A DNA stretch of 64,000 bases, taken from assembly GCA_021799435.1 (NCBI GenBank), contig JAJZAN010000006.1, positions 1 to 64,000 on the forward strand, read 5' to 3'. The notes under the pieces are model-generated. The model did no database searches, was not told the DNA's origin, and saw only the letters and a list, made by a program, of their open reading frames with translations. Origin of the DNA: Bacillota bacterium. GTDB taxonomy: Bacteria > Bacillota > Sulfobacillia > Sulfobacillales > Sulfobacillaceae. Below are positions 8,765-17,186 of the stretch, piece after piece (positions within the stretch are counted from its first letter, which is position 1; each line of letters starts with the position of its first letter). Both the position numbers and the translations under genes were made by a program.

Positions 8765-8802
8765 AAAAAAACGGAAGCCGAGAACCGGTCTTCCGTTTTT
8801 TT
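8765..8802. terminator. Intrinsic terminator after the metal operon (bidirectional)
   Basis: A perfect 13-bp stem, AAAAAAACGGAAG (8765-8777) with CTTCCGTTTTTTT (8790-8802), and a 12-base loop. It has a T-run on both strands, so it can also end the convergent minus-strand transcript that finishes at 8810. Confidence 0.9.
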
Positions 8803-8809
8803 CGGGTGG

Positions 8810-8983
8810 TCACGGCTGGGATTCGTCCTCGCCGTCCGCATGCAAATCCCGCTCAAGCTTTTGAATTTTGGCTTCCGGAAACCCAGCCCCGTGAATGTCG
8901 ATGCCGAGTTCCCGCGCCACTTCTTCTTGGAATCGCTCGCGCGTGAGCTGCCGGATTGTCTGCTGCTTGTCGTTTTCGGCCAT
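8810..8983 (-). CDS. Small hydrophilic protein, possible alpha/beta-type SASP relative
   Basis: A 57-residue charged protein. Its centre, FQEEVARELGIDI, resembles the germination-protease-type segment of alpha/beta small acid-soluble spore proteins (K-x-E-[IV]-A-x-E-[FL]-G-[IV]). The second conserved SASP block (GGxxTKRLV-like) is not clearly present, so the assignment is tentative. ATG 8983 lies 9 bases after AAGGGAGG; the earlier in-frame ATG overlaps that site. It follows osmC on the same strand and ends at a bidirectional terminator. The ger operon elsewhere in the window makes a spore role plausible. Confidence 0.6.
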   Translation of the reverse strand: MAENDKQQTIRQLTRERFQEEVARELGIDIHGAGFPEAKIQKLERDLHADGEDESQP

Positions 8984-9033
8984 AGCATGCATCCTCCCTT
9001 CCGGAAAGTAGCATGCCCGCTCACGTCCCTATT

Positions 9034-9504
9034 TCACACTGGACTTTGCTGGAGACCTCCGCCGCCGTGGCTGAGAGTCTCTTTCAAGGTACCGTTGATG
9101 TAAATCTCCGCATCAATGCGGGCGCTGGCCTCCAAAGTGGCCGAAACACTGCAATATTTTTCCTGACTTAAGCTGACCGCCCGCGTAATCTTTTCCAAGT
9201 CCGCTTCATCCGCCTCGAATTGATAGCGCACGGTAATGTACTGATATGCCTTGGGGTGCTCCTCGCGGCGCTTGCCCAAGATCTCCATATCGAAGCTCGT
9301 AAACTCGACGCGCATTTTATTCAAAATGGAGACCACATCCATCCCCGTACAACCGCCCAACGCGACCAGCACAGTCTCCATGGGGCGGATGCCCTGGTTC
9401 TCGCCGCCAGACTCCGGCGCCGAATCCATCATGACATGATGACCGGATCCACTGACACCTTCAAACAACATTTTACCTCGATAATGTATACGGGCATTCG
9501 GCAT
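9034..9504 (-). CDS. OsmC/YhfA-family peroxiredoxin-like protein
   Basis: A 156-residue OsmC-fold protein. The two conserved redox cysteines are in LGGCTGMDVVSIL and EKYCSVSATL, and the N-terminal strand region matches the family. OsmC proteins reduce organic hydroperoxides with thiol cofactors. ATG 9504 is 7 bases after GAGGAGG; a GTG immediately before it is in frame but less well placed. It is 18 bases after the Cas4-like nuclease gene and likely co-transcribed. Confidence 0.88.
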   Translation of the reverse strand: MPNARIHYRGKMLFEGVSGSGHHVMMDSAPESGGENQGIRPMETVLVALGGCTGMDVVSILNKMRVEFTSFDMEILGKRREEHPKAYQYITVRYQFEADEADLEKITRAVSLSQEKYCSVSATLEASARIDAEIYINGTLKETLSHGGGGLQQSPV

Positions 9505-9522
9505 CACGACACCTCCTCGTTG

Positions 9523-10230
9523 CTACGATACGATTTCCTCCGCCGATTGATAGGCGCTCATCTGAGGCAGACCGGGAATCGGTTCCCACTCAGGATGTGC
9601 CATCGCGGCCTCTCTTAAATCAGCTTCGGTGCGAAAACATCTCTGCCATCGGTCACAATAAAGGCATCCTGCACTGACTTCCCGCTCCGGCAGTTTGCGC
9701 GCGGATTGAAACGCTTTCACTTGACTCACCCGCTCCTCAATCCAACGAGCCCATTCGGGGTCGGGCCGGGTATGGAATATGAGGCGGCGCCCTGACGATC
9801 GTTCTTCCACCACCAAAGCGCCCCGGTCCATCCGGCCCACCGCCAAATAGAGCTGGAGCTGCGCCCAATGGGAAAGCAACGGACCATCCTGCTGGATACT
9901 TTGAAAGCGTTCGGACGACACGGTCTTATACTCTACTACCCAAGGACCGTCGGGAGCCTCGATGACCGCATCCATCCGGCCCGAGACACCCCAACTGTCG
10001 TCCTTCAAGGCAACCTCCACCTGAGCCATGGCATACGCTGAGAGCAGCTGCTGCTGAAACTCTTTATGCAATGCGGTGCCGGCCTGCATGGCCTGGCGGC
10101 TCTCAGGATCGATAAGGCGCCCGAATCCCAGCACCTCCATGACCGCGTAGCGCAGACAATGGCCCGCCAATGACGGCGGAAACCGCCGAGGCGCGCGCGG
10201 TTTCTTCTTGGGAGAATCCGCTACCGGCAT
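9523..10230 (-). CDS. Cas4/RecB-like PD-(D/E)XK nuclease with probable Fe-S cluster
   Basis: A 235-residue nuclease. The visible order is a first Cys in GHCLRYAV, a His in GTALHKEF, the catalytic Asp in SGRMDAVIE, the VVEYKT motif (E-x-K), a Gln in HWAQLQLYL, then GCLYCDRWQRC. The lone N-terminal Cys plus the C-x2-C-x5-C cluster is the pattern that binds [4Fe-4S] in Cas4 and AddB. There are no CRISPR repeats or other cas genes, so a repair or general exonuclease role is more likely. Its start overlaps the upstream UPF0173 gene by 10 bases. Confidence 0.82.
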   Translation of the reverse strand: MPVADSPKKKPRAPRRFPPSLAGHCLRYAVMEVLGFGRLIDPESRQAMQAGTALHKEFQQQLLSAYAMAQVEVALKDDSWGVSGRMDAVIEAPDGPWVVEYKTVSSERFQSIQQDGPLLSHWAQLQLYLAVGRMDRGALVVEERSSGRRLIFHTRPDPEWARWIEERVSQVKAFQSARKLPEREVSAGCLYCDRWQRCFRTEADLREAAMAHPEWEPIPGLPQMSAYQSAEEIVS

Positions 10231-10931
10231 TGCCCGCCGGGCTGAAGCGCAATCACCTCGACTGATTCGCCCGCCAAGAGGTCCTTTAAGGCTTCCGGCG
10301 TCCCAGTCAAGGCGTCGAAGGTGCCATAGTGCATGGGGATGACGGCCTTAGGCTTCAGCAATTTGACGGCATAGGCCGCTTCCTTGGGGCTCATCGTAAA
10401 GTGGCCGCCAATGGGCAGGAGCGCAATGTCGGGAGCATACAGGTCGCGAATGATGGCCATGTCGGAAAATACGTTGGTGTCGCCGGCGTGGTAGATGGTC
10501 ACGCCGTTCTCCAATGTCACGACAAACCCGCTGGCTTCGCCCCCGTAAATGGTCTCACCATTCGGTCCCGCAATGCCCGATGAGTGGTCCGCGTGAACCA
10601 TGGTGATTTTAATGTCGCCCAGCGTCACGGTTCCACCCTTGTTCATGCCGATGGTGTTCTCCACCCCTTGGCTGGCCAAGAAGCTCCCAATCTCGAAATT
10701 GCTGATAACCGGGGCCCCAGTCCGCTGCGCCAAATCGACTGCGCTGCCCATGTGGTCAAAGTGACCATGGGAAATCAAGATCGCATCAGCCTGGTTGAGT
10801 TCCTGATACTCTTCGGGACACTTGGGGTTGCCATTTAGCCAAGGGTCCATCACGATATGTTTTCCGCCCGGCGTTTCGATCAAAAACGTCGCGTGTCCCA
10901 GCCACGTAATGGTGGCTCCTTCCAACTGCAT
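10221..10931 (-). CDS. UPF0173 metal-dependent hydrolase (metallo-beta-lactamase fold)
   Basis: A 236-residue protein matching UPF0173 (YtkL type): WLGHATFLIET at the start, HGHFDHMG zinc motif, then AGDTNVFSDM and PIGGHFTM with PMHYGTF, the usual downstream metal ligands. Physiological substrate unknown. ATG 10931 follows GAGGTGATCGC. It lies between ppaX (15 bases upstream) and the nuclease gene, which it overlaps. Confidence 0.9.
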   Translation of the reverse strand: MQLEGATITWLGHATFLIETPGGKHIVMDPWLNGNPKCPEEYQELNQADAILISHGHFDHMGSAVDLAQRTGAPVISNFEIGSFLASQGVENTIGMNKGGTVTLGDIKITMVHADHSSGIAGPNGETIYGGEASGFVVTLENGVTIYHAGDTNVFSDMAIIRDLYAPDIALLPIGGHFTMSPKEAAYAVKLLKPKAVIPMHYGTFDALTGTPEALKDLLAGESVEVIALQPGGQCR

Positions 10932-10946
10932 TGCGATCACCTCGTT

Positions 10947-11621
10947 TTAAGAATGGGGCTTAGGCTCTCCTTCGGCCCAACCCAACAACGTCTCCACAAT
11001 CTCCGACCAACGATGGACGGTGACGTCCGCCCCTGCCTCCCGAAGCACGGCATCCGTAAACGTGTTGTAGATCAGTCCCAGGGTCCGAACGCCCGCCTCC
11101 TTGCCGGAGGTCATATCATACGGGCTGTCGCCCACATAGGCTGCCTGCTCCGGCCGCCCGCCCATCAGACTTAAGGCGTGCTGAACCGGTTCCGGATGAG
11201 GCTTGTGGCGCGGCGTACTGTCCATATGCACCACCACTTGGAATAAATCCAAGAGTCCGAACTGCCTCAGGCCATGCTCGGTTAAATCCAAGCGCTTGGA
11301 GGTCACAATACCCAGCGGGAACCCTTTGTCATAGAGGGCTCTTAGCCCCTTGTCAGCTCCCGGCACCACCGCAACAAATCGATCGTGCTCGGTCTCATTG
11401 TGTTGGCGGTATATCTGCACCAAGCGATGGATGTCGGCATCCTCAAGGCTGGGCCGCATGACCCGAAATTGGGTCTCCAAGGGACGCCCAAAGTGAACCA
11501 TGAGTTCGTCCTCGGTTACGGTCTCCCCCAACCCTTCTCGAAAGGCATGGACGAAACTGTTCAAAATCAACTCCGTGGTGTCTAAGATGGTGCCATCCAA
11601 GTCAAACAAAAACTGCCACAA
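10947..11621 (-). CDS. HAD phosphatase, PpaX/phosphoglycolate phosphatase-like
   Basis: A 224-residue HAD subfamily IA enzyme: motif I FLFDLDGTILDT, motif II VTSKR, motif III lysine in HKPHPEPV and motif IV YVGDSPYDM. Similar in size to pyrophosphatase PpaX and phosphoglycolate phosphatase, which cannot be separated by eye. The start is a TTG at 11621 placed 9 bases after AAAGGAGG. First gene of a five-gene minus-strand run to 8810. Confidence 0.85.
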   Translation of the reverse strand: MWQFLFDLDGTILDTTELILNSFVHAFREGLGETVTEDELMVHFGRPLETQFRVMRPSLEDADIHRLVQIYRQHNETEHDRFVAVVPGADKGLRALYDKGFPLGIVTSKRLDLTEHGLRQFGLLDLFQVVVHMDSTPRHKPHPEPVQHALSLMGGRPEQAAYVGDSPYDMTSGKEAGVRTLGLIYNTFTDAVLREAGADVTVHRWSEIVETLLGWAEGEPKPHS

Positions 11622-11925
11622 ACGGGATGTCCTCCTTTGTCTGCCTCTTCATCATACCATCTCCAAGACGTTCCGGAACCGTTCCGCTGAGCGCCGCGAC
11701 TGCGTGAAAGACCATGGATAATTCTTTGGTCAGAACAACGGCCCAAGGCGCTGCACTCGGTGTCAACCCGGTACGAAGCCTCCGCGTTGATGCATTGGAG
11801 CTGGGGCAGACGATGAGGCGAGACTTTAGCCTATGATACAGCTGTGCACCTGCCCAAGGAATAGCGCGCTTAGAGTCCCCGACCGTGCCGGAAGTGCCGG
11901 CGCAACCCATGGAGGAGGTTAACGC
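11622..11925. other. Intergenic region between divergent ppaX-like and hydrolase genes
   Basis: About 300 bases with no convincing gene. It must hold promoters for both divergent genes. A minus-strand reading frame of 125 codons crosses it and runs into the hydrolase gene, but it has no ribosome site and resembles nothing. GGAGGAGG just before 11926 belongs to the hydrolase. Confidence 0.5.
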
Positions 11926-12909
11926 ATGAACGGACGCAATGACGAGGTTCAATGGGATATTGGTCCAACAACTGTCCATGGCACGCTGGTGAGGCCCGAG
12001 GGGCCGGGCCCCTTCCCGGCCGTCATCATGGTTGCTGGAAGCGGCCCCACCGACCGCGACTGGAACTCCCCGCTTCTACCCGGGCCCAACGGCAGCGCGC
12101 GACTCATCGCGGAAGCTTTGGCTCAGGCCGGCTTCGCCTCACTGCGCTACGACAAGCGCGCCTCGGGGCCCCACGCCCGCGAGAATCTGCAACACATGCT
12201 GGGATCTTTCAGCATGCAGGCCCATCAGGACGAGGTTCAAGGCGGCGTCGCGCTGCTTTCCAACCACCCGAATATCGACAGGGACCACATTTTTGGTCTC
12301 GGCAACAGCGAAGGCACCTTGCACCTCTTGCACTATCAGCTCGACAATCCCCCTATTCCGTTGGCCGGTCTCATTCTGACCGGTCTTCCAGGACGCTCTG
12401 TGGGGGCTGTCGCACGATCGCAGTTGGCGGCTCAAGCCGCCATGGTTCCGAACGGCGATGCCTTGTTGACCCTGTACGATGAAGCGATCGCCCGCTATGT
12501 GGCGGGGCAGCCAGCCAACCCGGATCCGGCACTGCCGGCCGACGTAAAAACCTTTATTCAAGCGCTGGAGGTGCCTATGAACCTGCCATTTGCCCGTGAA
12601 CTGTGGGTCGCCGACGGGGCGAGCCTGCTCTCCCACGTGAATGTGCCCTCGCTGGTGATTATCGGCAAGAAAGATATCCAGGTCGACTGGGAGGAGGATG
12701 GCGAGCCTCTCGCGGAAGCGTCGCAAGGTCTCCATGACGTCACCCTGGCATTTCCGGAAAACGCCAACCACATTTTGAAGTATGAACCGCAGGAACGACA
12801 GGAACTGTCGGCACCATCAGTCATGCCCCGCTACAACGCCGAGGATACCCATCTCGATCCAGAGACCATGGAAACCCTGATTCACTGGCTGTCGGCCCAC
12901 ACCTCCTAA
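11926..12909 (+). CDS. Alpha/beta hydrolase (serine hydrolase)
   Basis: A 327-residue alpha/beta hydrolase. Strand and oxyanion region VIMVAGSGPTDRDWNSP, nucleophile elbow GLGNSEGT, an acidic residue region around KKDIQVDW, and the catalytic His in ENANHILKY near the C-terminus. The GSGPTDRDWN segment is common in esterases often annotated as BAAT/dienelactone-hydrolase-like. No signal peptide, so it is cytoplasmic. Strong GGAGGAGG ribosome site. Substrate unknown. Confidence 0.85.
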   Translation: MNGRNDEVQWDIGPTTVHGTLVRPEGPGPFPAVIMVAGSGPTDRDWNSPLLPGPNGSARLIAEALAQAGFASLRYDKRASGPHARENLQHMLGSFSMQAHQDEVQGGVALLSNHPNIDRDHIFGLGNSEGTLHLLHYQLDNPPIPLAGLILTGLPGRSVGAVARSQLAAQAAMVPNGDALLTLYDEAIARYVAGQPANPDPALPADVKTFIQALEVPMNLPFARELWVADGASLLSHVNVPSLVIIGKKDIQVDWEEDGEPLAEASQGLHDVTLAFPENANHILKYEPQERQELSAPSVMPRYNAEDTHLDPETMETLIHWLSAHTS

Positions 12910-13032
12910 CGATTTAGACAATAGCGCGGGACGACGGTCACGCTTTAGCTTTCAGTCATGGGTCGACCCATTGAGATCGATGCTGGCACAGCCTCTTTGT
13001 TCGTGTCGAATAGGTTGTGCCGGCTTCGATTC

Positions 13033-13353
13033 TTATCGTCTCCACAGCATGACAGTCACCCCAACAAGACAAATCGCCGCTCCCACCACCTCCGAAAGAC
13101 CCGGACGGCGGTGATCAATCCCCCATCCCCAGAGGACCGCTAGGACGATAAAAACCCCGCCGTAGGCGGCGTACACTTTGCCGAAGGCGGCGAATTCCTG
13201 CCGGGTGGCGATGACCCCATACAGGAACAGTACGAATCCGCCCAGGATCCCCATCCACACTGGCTTTCCTTGACGCAGCCACTGCCACACCAAATATCCC
13301 CCGCCGATTTCGGCAAGGCCTGCCAATATGAAGAGCGCGTACGCGCGAAGCAT
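13033..13353 (-). CDS. YnfA/UPF0060 small membrane protein
   Basis: A 106-residue protein with four transmembrane helices. The pattern AGLAEIGGGYLVWQWLR, LYGVIATRQ, FGKVYAAYGGVFIVLAVLWGW is the UPF0060 signature, a small-multidrug-resistance-like family of uncertain function. ATG 13353 has AAGGAGGGG 3 to 10 bases upstream; the longer frame to 13371 includes the ribosome site itself. It follows the HAD gene by 45 bases on the same strand. Confidence 0.9.
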   Translation of the reverse strand: MLRAYALFILAGLAEIGGGYLVWQWLRQGKPVWMGILGGFVLFLYGVIATRQEFAAFGKVYAAYGGVFIVLAVLWGWGIDHRRPGLSEVVGAAICLVGVTVMLWRR

Positions 13354-13398
13354 TTGCCCCTCCTTGGTCACGTCATGGTCGCGCGGTGCACCGCCGAC

Positions 13399-14043
13399 TT
13401 AGAATGCCGTCAACGCGTCCAATGTGACACCCTCCAATGTCGGAAGGCGCACCACCCCATCCGGAAATGTCAGAGCCTCCGTGGAGGGGTTGGGCACCAC
13501 CACGCATTTCAGGCCCGCCCCCAACGCTGCACTGGAGCCGTGGGGAGAGTCTTCGATGGCGACAGCTTGTTCCGGTCCAATGGACAAGCGAGACAGGGCT
13601 ACACGATAGACGGCAGGATCCGGCTTGCCCATGGCCACATCGTCGGCGGTGGCGAGGGCCCGAAAATACGACTCTACATGGTGCAGTTGAAGAAAGGCCT
13701 GAATCCAGTCCCGATGGGAACTCGAGGCGATGGCTTGGGGGATTTGCGCCGAACGAGCGGCCTCCATAAGCGACATGACCCCTGGCCTGAGCGGCGCTTC
13801 CATGATGTATTGAGTAACCAGGGCGCCAGCGCGGCGATTGGTTTTGAGCCGCGGAACACCGGGTACTCGCTCCACCAAGATGTCGATGAGTTCGACGTCG
13901 CTCCAGGTTCCCACCATGCGCCCCCAATCCTCGGCGGTAAGCTCGTCTCCGTATTCGGCAAAAATCTCCGACCAGGCCCGGAATTGCGGCGTCTCCGTGT
14001 CAACAATGGTCCCGTCAAAATCCCAAATTAATCCCGACAGCAC
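13399..14043 (-). CDS. HAD-superfamily phosphatase, beta-phosphoglucomutase-like
   Basis: A 214-residue HAD subfamily IA protein with motif I IWDFDGTIVDTET, motif II ASSS, motif III GKPDPAVY and motif IV AIEDSPHGSSAALGAG, a combination typical of beta-phosphoglucomutase or sugar-phosphate phosphatases. GTG start at 14043 after AGAGGGGGA. Substrate cannot be told from sequence. Confidence 0.86.
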   Translation of the reverse strand: MLSGLIWDFDGTIVDTETPQFRAWSEIFAEYGDELTAEDWGRMVGTWSDVELIDILVERVPGVPRLKTNRRAGALVTQYIMEAPLRPGVMSLMEAARSAQIPQAIASSSHRDWIQAFLQLHHVESYFRALATADDVAMGKPDPAVYRVALSRLSIGPEQAVAIEDSPHGSSAALGAGLKCVVVPNPSTEALTFPDGVVRLPTLEGVTLDALTAF

Positions 14044-14112
14044 GAGAGCGGTCCCCCTCTGTAATTTTGGCCCGTAAGCGCGCCGCTCCGGTTAGGGCTT
14101 GTACCCCCAACC

Positions 14113-14133
14113 GGTATACAATAAAGATATACC
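14113..14133 (+). promoter_or_regulatory. Inverted repeat GGTATA-N9-TATACC upstream of the kelch-like gene
   Basis: A perfect 6-bp inverted repeat ending 16 bases before ATG 14150 and close to the ribosome site. Its position suggests an operator or the -10 region of the promoter. No regulator gene is adjacent, so the role is a guess. Confidence 0.3.
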
Positions 14134-14149
14134 AGACTGGGAGGCTTTC

Positions 14150-15193
14150 ATGAAAGCACGGCGGCGTCGCCCCAATGGAAGGTTTTGGACCCTATTGGCA
14201 CTCGTTGCAATAATCATTGCCGCGGCGGGTTTCCTTCATCGCGGCCCGCGGTCGGCGGCGCCCTCTCAAGCTCGCCATGCGGCCCAGAACTCAGCCCCCC
14301 AATCCGCCGCAAGTTTCGCTCTGTCGCATTGGTCGACAGTTCCTTTGACGTTGAACCAGCCCATGATGGGATTCGCGGCCGTTCATACCCCCGGGGCCAT
14401 TTGGATCTTGGGAGGCCTGATTAACGACCAAAGCATCACCTACATACAAAAGATGGGGATTAGCGCCAACGGCAGGCTGCACTCTGTCCGCAATGTTCCA
14501 CCCGGCCTGCCCATCGCCAATCACGACGGCGCCGCGGTGCTATTGGGGCGGCAGGTCATCCTGCTGGGCGGCGGGTCCTATCTCTCCAGCAACGCCGTCT
14601 TTCGCCTCCCCCTCCCGCGCATGAATCCAGCCACGACCTGGAACGCGCTTCCGCTTCCGCTCTCCGACCTTCAAGCTGTCACCGACCAGAACCGCATTCT
14701 GGTGGTGGGGGGACACGATTCAGGCGCGCCCTCCTCCACCATCTGGGTCTATAATCCCGGACATCCGACCAAAGTTTGGGCCCACCTGCCGATCGGCGTC
14801 CGCTATGCGGCGGTAGCCCGCGACAGCCACATGCTCTACAGCATCGGCGGTCTCAGTGCGGCCGGGGTGACACGCCAAGCTGTCGCCTACAATCTCGCGA
14901 CCGGAAAAATGACCAAACTGCCTCCCTACCCCATGGCTGTCCAATATGCCGAGGCCGCCGTCATCGGCGGCCATCTCGTGGTAGCTGGAGGCAAAACCGC
15001 CTCTAATTGGACCAATGCGGTGTACTGGTACAACTCCCTCAAGCACCGCTGGGTGTCGGCTCCGGCCATGCCCGCGCCGGCCGGATATGGCGCTCTAGTG
15101 GCCATTTCCCCTACCCAAGCGGTGTGGCTGGGCGGCGAGGGACCCTCCGGGACTTTGGATGTCGTGTGGCGGGTATCAGCTAATACACGGTGA
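14150..15193 (+). CDS. Membrane-anchored kelch-like beta-propeller protein
   Basis: A 347-residue protein with an Arg-rich start, one transmembrane helix (about residues 13-30), a Pro/Ala/Ser-rich linker and then repeated 45-50 residue units of the kelch type: [48 protein letters not shown]. Each GG doublet marks a blade, giving about six. The propeller should be outside the membrane. ATG 14150 follows GGGAGG. Ligand or enzymatic role unknown. The 3' end overlaps glnA by 14 bases in convergent orientation. Confidence 0.8.
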   Translation: MKARRRRPNGRFWTLLALVAIIIAAAGFLHRGPRSAAPSQARHAAQNSAPQSAASFALSHWSTVPLTLNQPMMGFAAVHTPGAIWILGGLINDQSITYIQKMGISANGRLHSVRNVPPGLPIANHDGAAVLLGRQVILLGGGSYLSSNAVFRLPLPRMNPATTWNALPLPLSDLQAVTDQNRILVVGGHDSGAPSSTIWVYNPGHPTKVWAHLPIGVRYAAVARDSHMLYSIGGLSAAGVTRQAVAYNLATGKMTKLPPYPMAVQYAEAAVIGGHLVVAGGKTASNWTNAVYWYNSLKHRWVSAPAMPAPAGYGALVAISPTQAVWLGGEGPSGTLDVVWRVSANTR

Positions 15194-16502
15194 GGTACTG
15201 GTCAATCTCCCAGGGATGCACCTCATGGCGGAAAATATCCCATTCCAACCGCTTGGCTTCCAGAAACCGTTGCGCGATGTGATCGCCCAACGCATCCCAG
15301 ATCACGGGATCATTTTCGAGATATTGCAGGGCCTCCTGCAGGCTCTCAGGCAAGCTGTCAATGCCCAATTCACGCCGCTCCGCCTCGTGCATGCGATAGA
15401 TGTTGCGGGTAATGGGGGCTGGCAGGTCATATCGGCGTTTGAGGCCGTCTAATCCCGCTTTAATGGTAACGGCCAGCGCCAGATAGGGATTGCAGGACGG
15501 GTCCGGCGAGCGGAGTTCGATGCGGGTGTCGGGACCATGCGACTTCGGCACCCGAATCATGGGGCTTCGGTTGCCCATCGACCAGGCAATATAGACCGGC
15601 GCCTCATATCCTGGCACCAAGCGTTTATAGCTGTTGACGAGCGGATTGGTCACGGCCGTAAAGGCGCGCGCGTGAACCATCAGTCCCGAGATGTAGCGCA
15701 TGGCCACGCGGCTCAGACCATTGGGCTGCTTTGAATCAAAGAACGCGTTGCCGTTTTCGTCAAAGAGCGACTGATGCAGATGCAGGCCGGATCCGTTTAC
15801 CCCCGCAATAGGTTTGGGCATAAAAGTGGCATGGAATCCATGGCGGCGGGCTACCGTTCGCGCCACCACCCGGAACGTGACGATGGCGTCCGCGGTGGCA
15901 AGGGCATTCGCATAACGAAAATCGATTTCGTGCTGGCCAGGAGACACCTCGTGATGAGTGGCCTCAATCTCAAAGCCCATTTCCTCCAAGGAAAGCACGA
16001 TGTCGCGGCGCGCATCCTCGCCCACATCGCTGGGCGACAAATCAAAGTACCCGCCTTCATCGGTGGTTTTTATGGTCGGCGTGCCCTCCGAAGACAATTG
16101 GAACAAGAAGAATTCCGGCTCCGGCCCCACCATGATGTCGTAACCCATCTCCTTCGCCTCGCGCAGCACCCGTTTCAGAGCGCTGCGGGGGCATCCCGCA
16201 AAGGGTGACCCATCGGGATTTTTGATGTCACATAAGATCCGCGCTGTGAGCCCGGTGCTTTCCGTCCAGGGCAGAATCACGAACGTGTCCGGATCGGGAT
16301 CCAAATACATGTCGGACTCCTCGATGCGGACAAATCCCTCAATGGAGGACCCGTCGAACATCATGCGCCCCTCGAGAGCCTCGGGGAGCAACTTAGCCGG
16401 AATCGAAACATTCTTGACGACACCCAAAATGTCTGTAAATTGCAGACGCACAAATTTCACGTTAAGCTGGCGAGCCTTCTCCAGGACTTGCTCCTTGGTC
16501 AC
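15180..16502 (-). CDS. glnA: Glutamine synthetase, type I
   Basis: A 440-residue Gln[12 protein letters not shown] near the N-terminus, the GPEPEFFLF metal motif, [10 protein letters not shown], and the [13 protein letters not shown]/glutamate segment. The length and the lack of a 25-residue insertion fit the GSI-alpha group of Firmicutes, which is feedback regulated rather than adenylylated. GTG start at 16502 after GGAGG. It stands alone, without glnR next to it. Confidence 0.96.
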   Translation of the reverse strand: MTKEQVLEKARQLNVKFVRLQFTDILGVVKNVSIPAKLLPEALEGRMMFDGSSIEGFVRIEESDMYLDPDPDTFVILPWTESTGLTARILCDIKNPDGSPFAGCPRSALKRVLREAKEMGYDIMVGPEPEFFLFQLSSEGTPTIKTTDEGGYFDLSPSDVGEDARRDIVLSLEEMGFEIEATHHEVSPGQHEIDFRYANALATADAIVTFRVVARTVARRHGFHATFMPKPIAGVNGSGLHLHQSLFDENGNAFFDSKQPNGLSRVAMRYISGLMVHARAFTAVTNPLVNSYKRLVPGYEAPVYIAWSMGNRSPMIRVPKSHGPDTRIELRSPDPSCNPYLALAVTIKAGLDGLKRRYDLPAPITRNIYRMHEAERRELGIDSLPESLQEALQYLENDPVIWDALGDHIAQRFLEAKRLEWDIFRHEVHPWEIDQYLTVY

Positions 16503-16640
16503 AGCGACCTCCCTAATCTTTGCCTTGCCGCCATTCTAGCAAAATCCCCGTCCTAGACACGAATCCGGCGGGGAAAATGTATGAGTGGCGAGGCGGCGGC
16601 TTATCCTAGGAAAAATTCGTGTTCTGCCGGGAGGCGCTTG

Positions 16641-17186
16641 ATGGAAGCTTTGATGCTGGTAGCGCGGACAGCAATACTCTGGCTTACAGCCCTGGTGGTG
16701 TTCCGCATTATGGGGAAACGCACGTTGGGAAAGATGGGGCCTTTTGACTTTGCGGTGGTTATCATGATTGGAGAAGCGGTCGCCATTGGCATGGAGGACA
16801 CCCGCGAGCCGATTATCCACGCCATTGCGATTACAGCCGCGCTAGGATTCCTGCAGTGGCTTCTGACCTGGCTAAACTATCGGTTCCGCTGGCTGGAAAA
16901 GATTACCCAAGGACAGGCGGCCACTGTAGTGGTCAACGGGGTCATCAAGACCAAGGCGCTGCGAAAAGAGCGCATGTCCAAGGCAGACCTCCTCATGGAG
17001 CTCCGACAAAGCCAGGCGAAGCTGAAGGATATCAAGGAAGCACGCTTGGAAGCATCTGGCAAGGTCAGCGTCGTCAACAAGCCTTCCGGCTCCTCATCAT
17101 CTTCGTCATCTTCGTCCTCTTCATCAAAAAAAGGCGGTCAAAAGCCGCCGAAGAGTCCGGGCGAGCAGGGAGGCTCCGGCTCCTAG
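16641..17186 (+). CDS. DUF421 (YetF/YcaP-type) membrane protein with polyserine tail
   Basis: A 181-residue protein. Two or three helices at the N-terminus, containing VFRIMGKRTLGKMGPFDFAVVIMIGEA, and the following VVVNGVIKTKALRKERMSKADLLMELR match DUF421, found in sporulating Firmicutes. The C-terminus then departs from the family: an uninterrupted run of twelve serines encoded by TCN repeats, then a Lys/Gly/Pro-rich end. ATG 16641 follows CGGGAGG. It overlaps the convergent zinc-ribbon gene by 4 bases. Confidence 0.85.
   Translation: MEALMLVARTAILWLTALVVFRIMGKRTLGKMGPFDFAVVIMIGEAVAIGMEDTREPIIHAIAITAALGFLQWLLTWLNYRFRWLEKITQGQAATVVVNGVIKTKALRKERMSKADLLMELRQSQAKLKDIKEARLEASGKVSVVNKPSGSSSSSSSSSSSSKKGGQKPPKSPGEQGGSGS
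17090..17125 (+). repeat. TCN trinucleotide tract encoding twelve serines
   Basis: A run of TCA/TCT/TCG/TCC codons inside the DUF421 gene. The length change of such a tract by slippage would keep the frame and alter the linker only. The low sequence complexity contrasts with the surrounding gene. Confidence 0.8.

Noticed and set aside
9523-10230. Cas4-like nuclease as evidence for a CRISPR locus
   Set aside because: No regularly spaced direct repeats or other cas genes were seen anywhere in the window.
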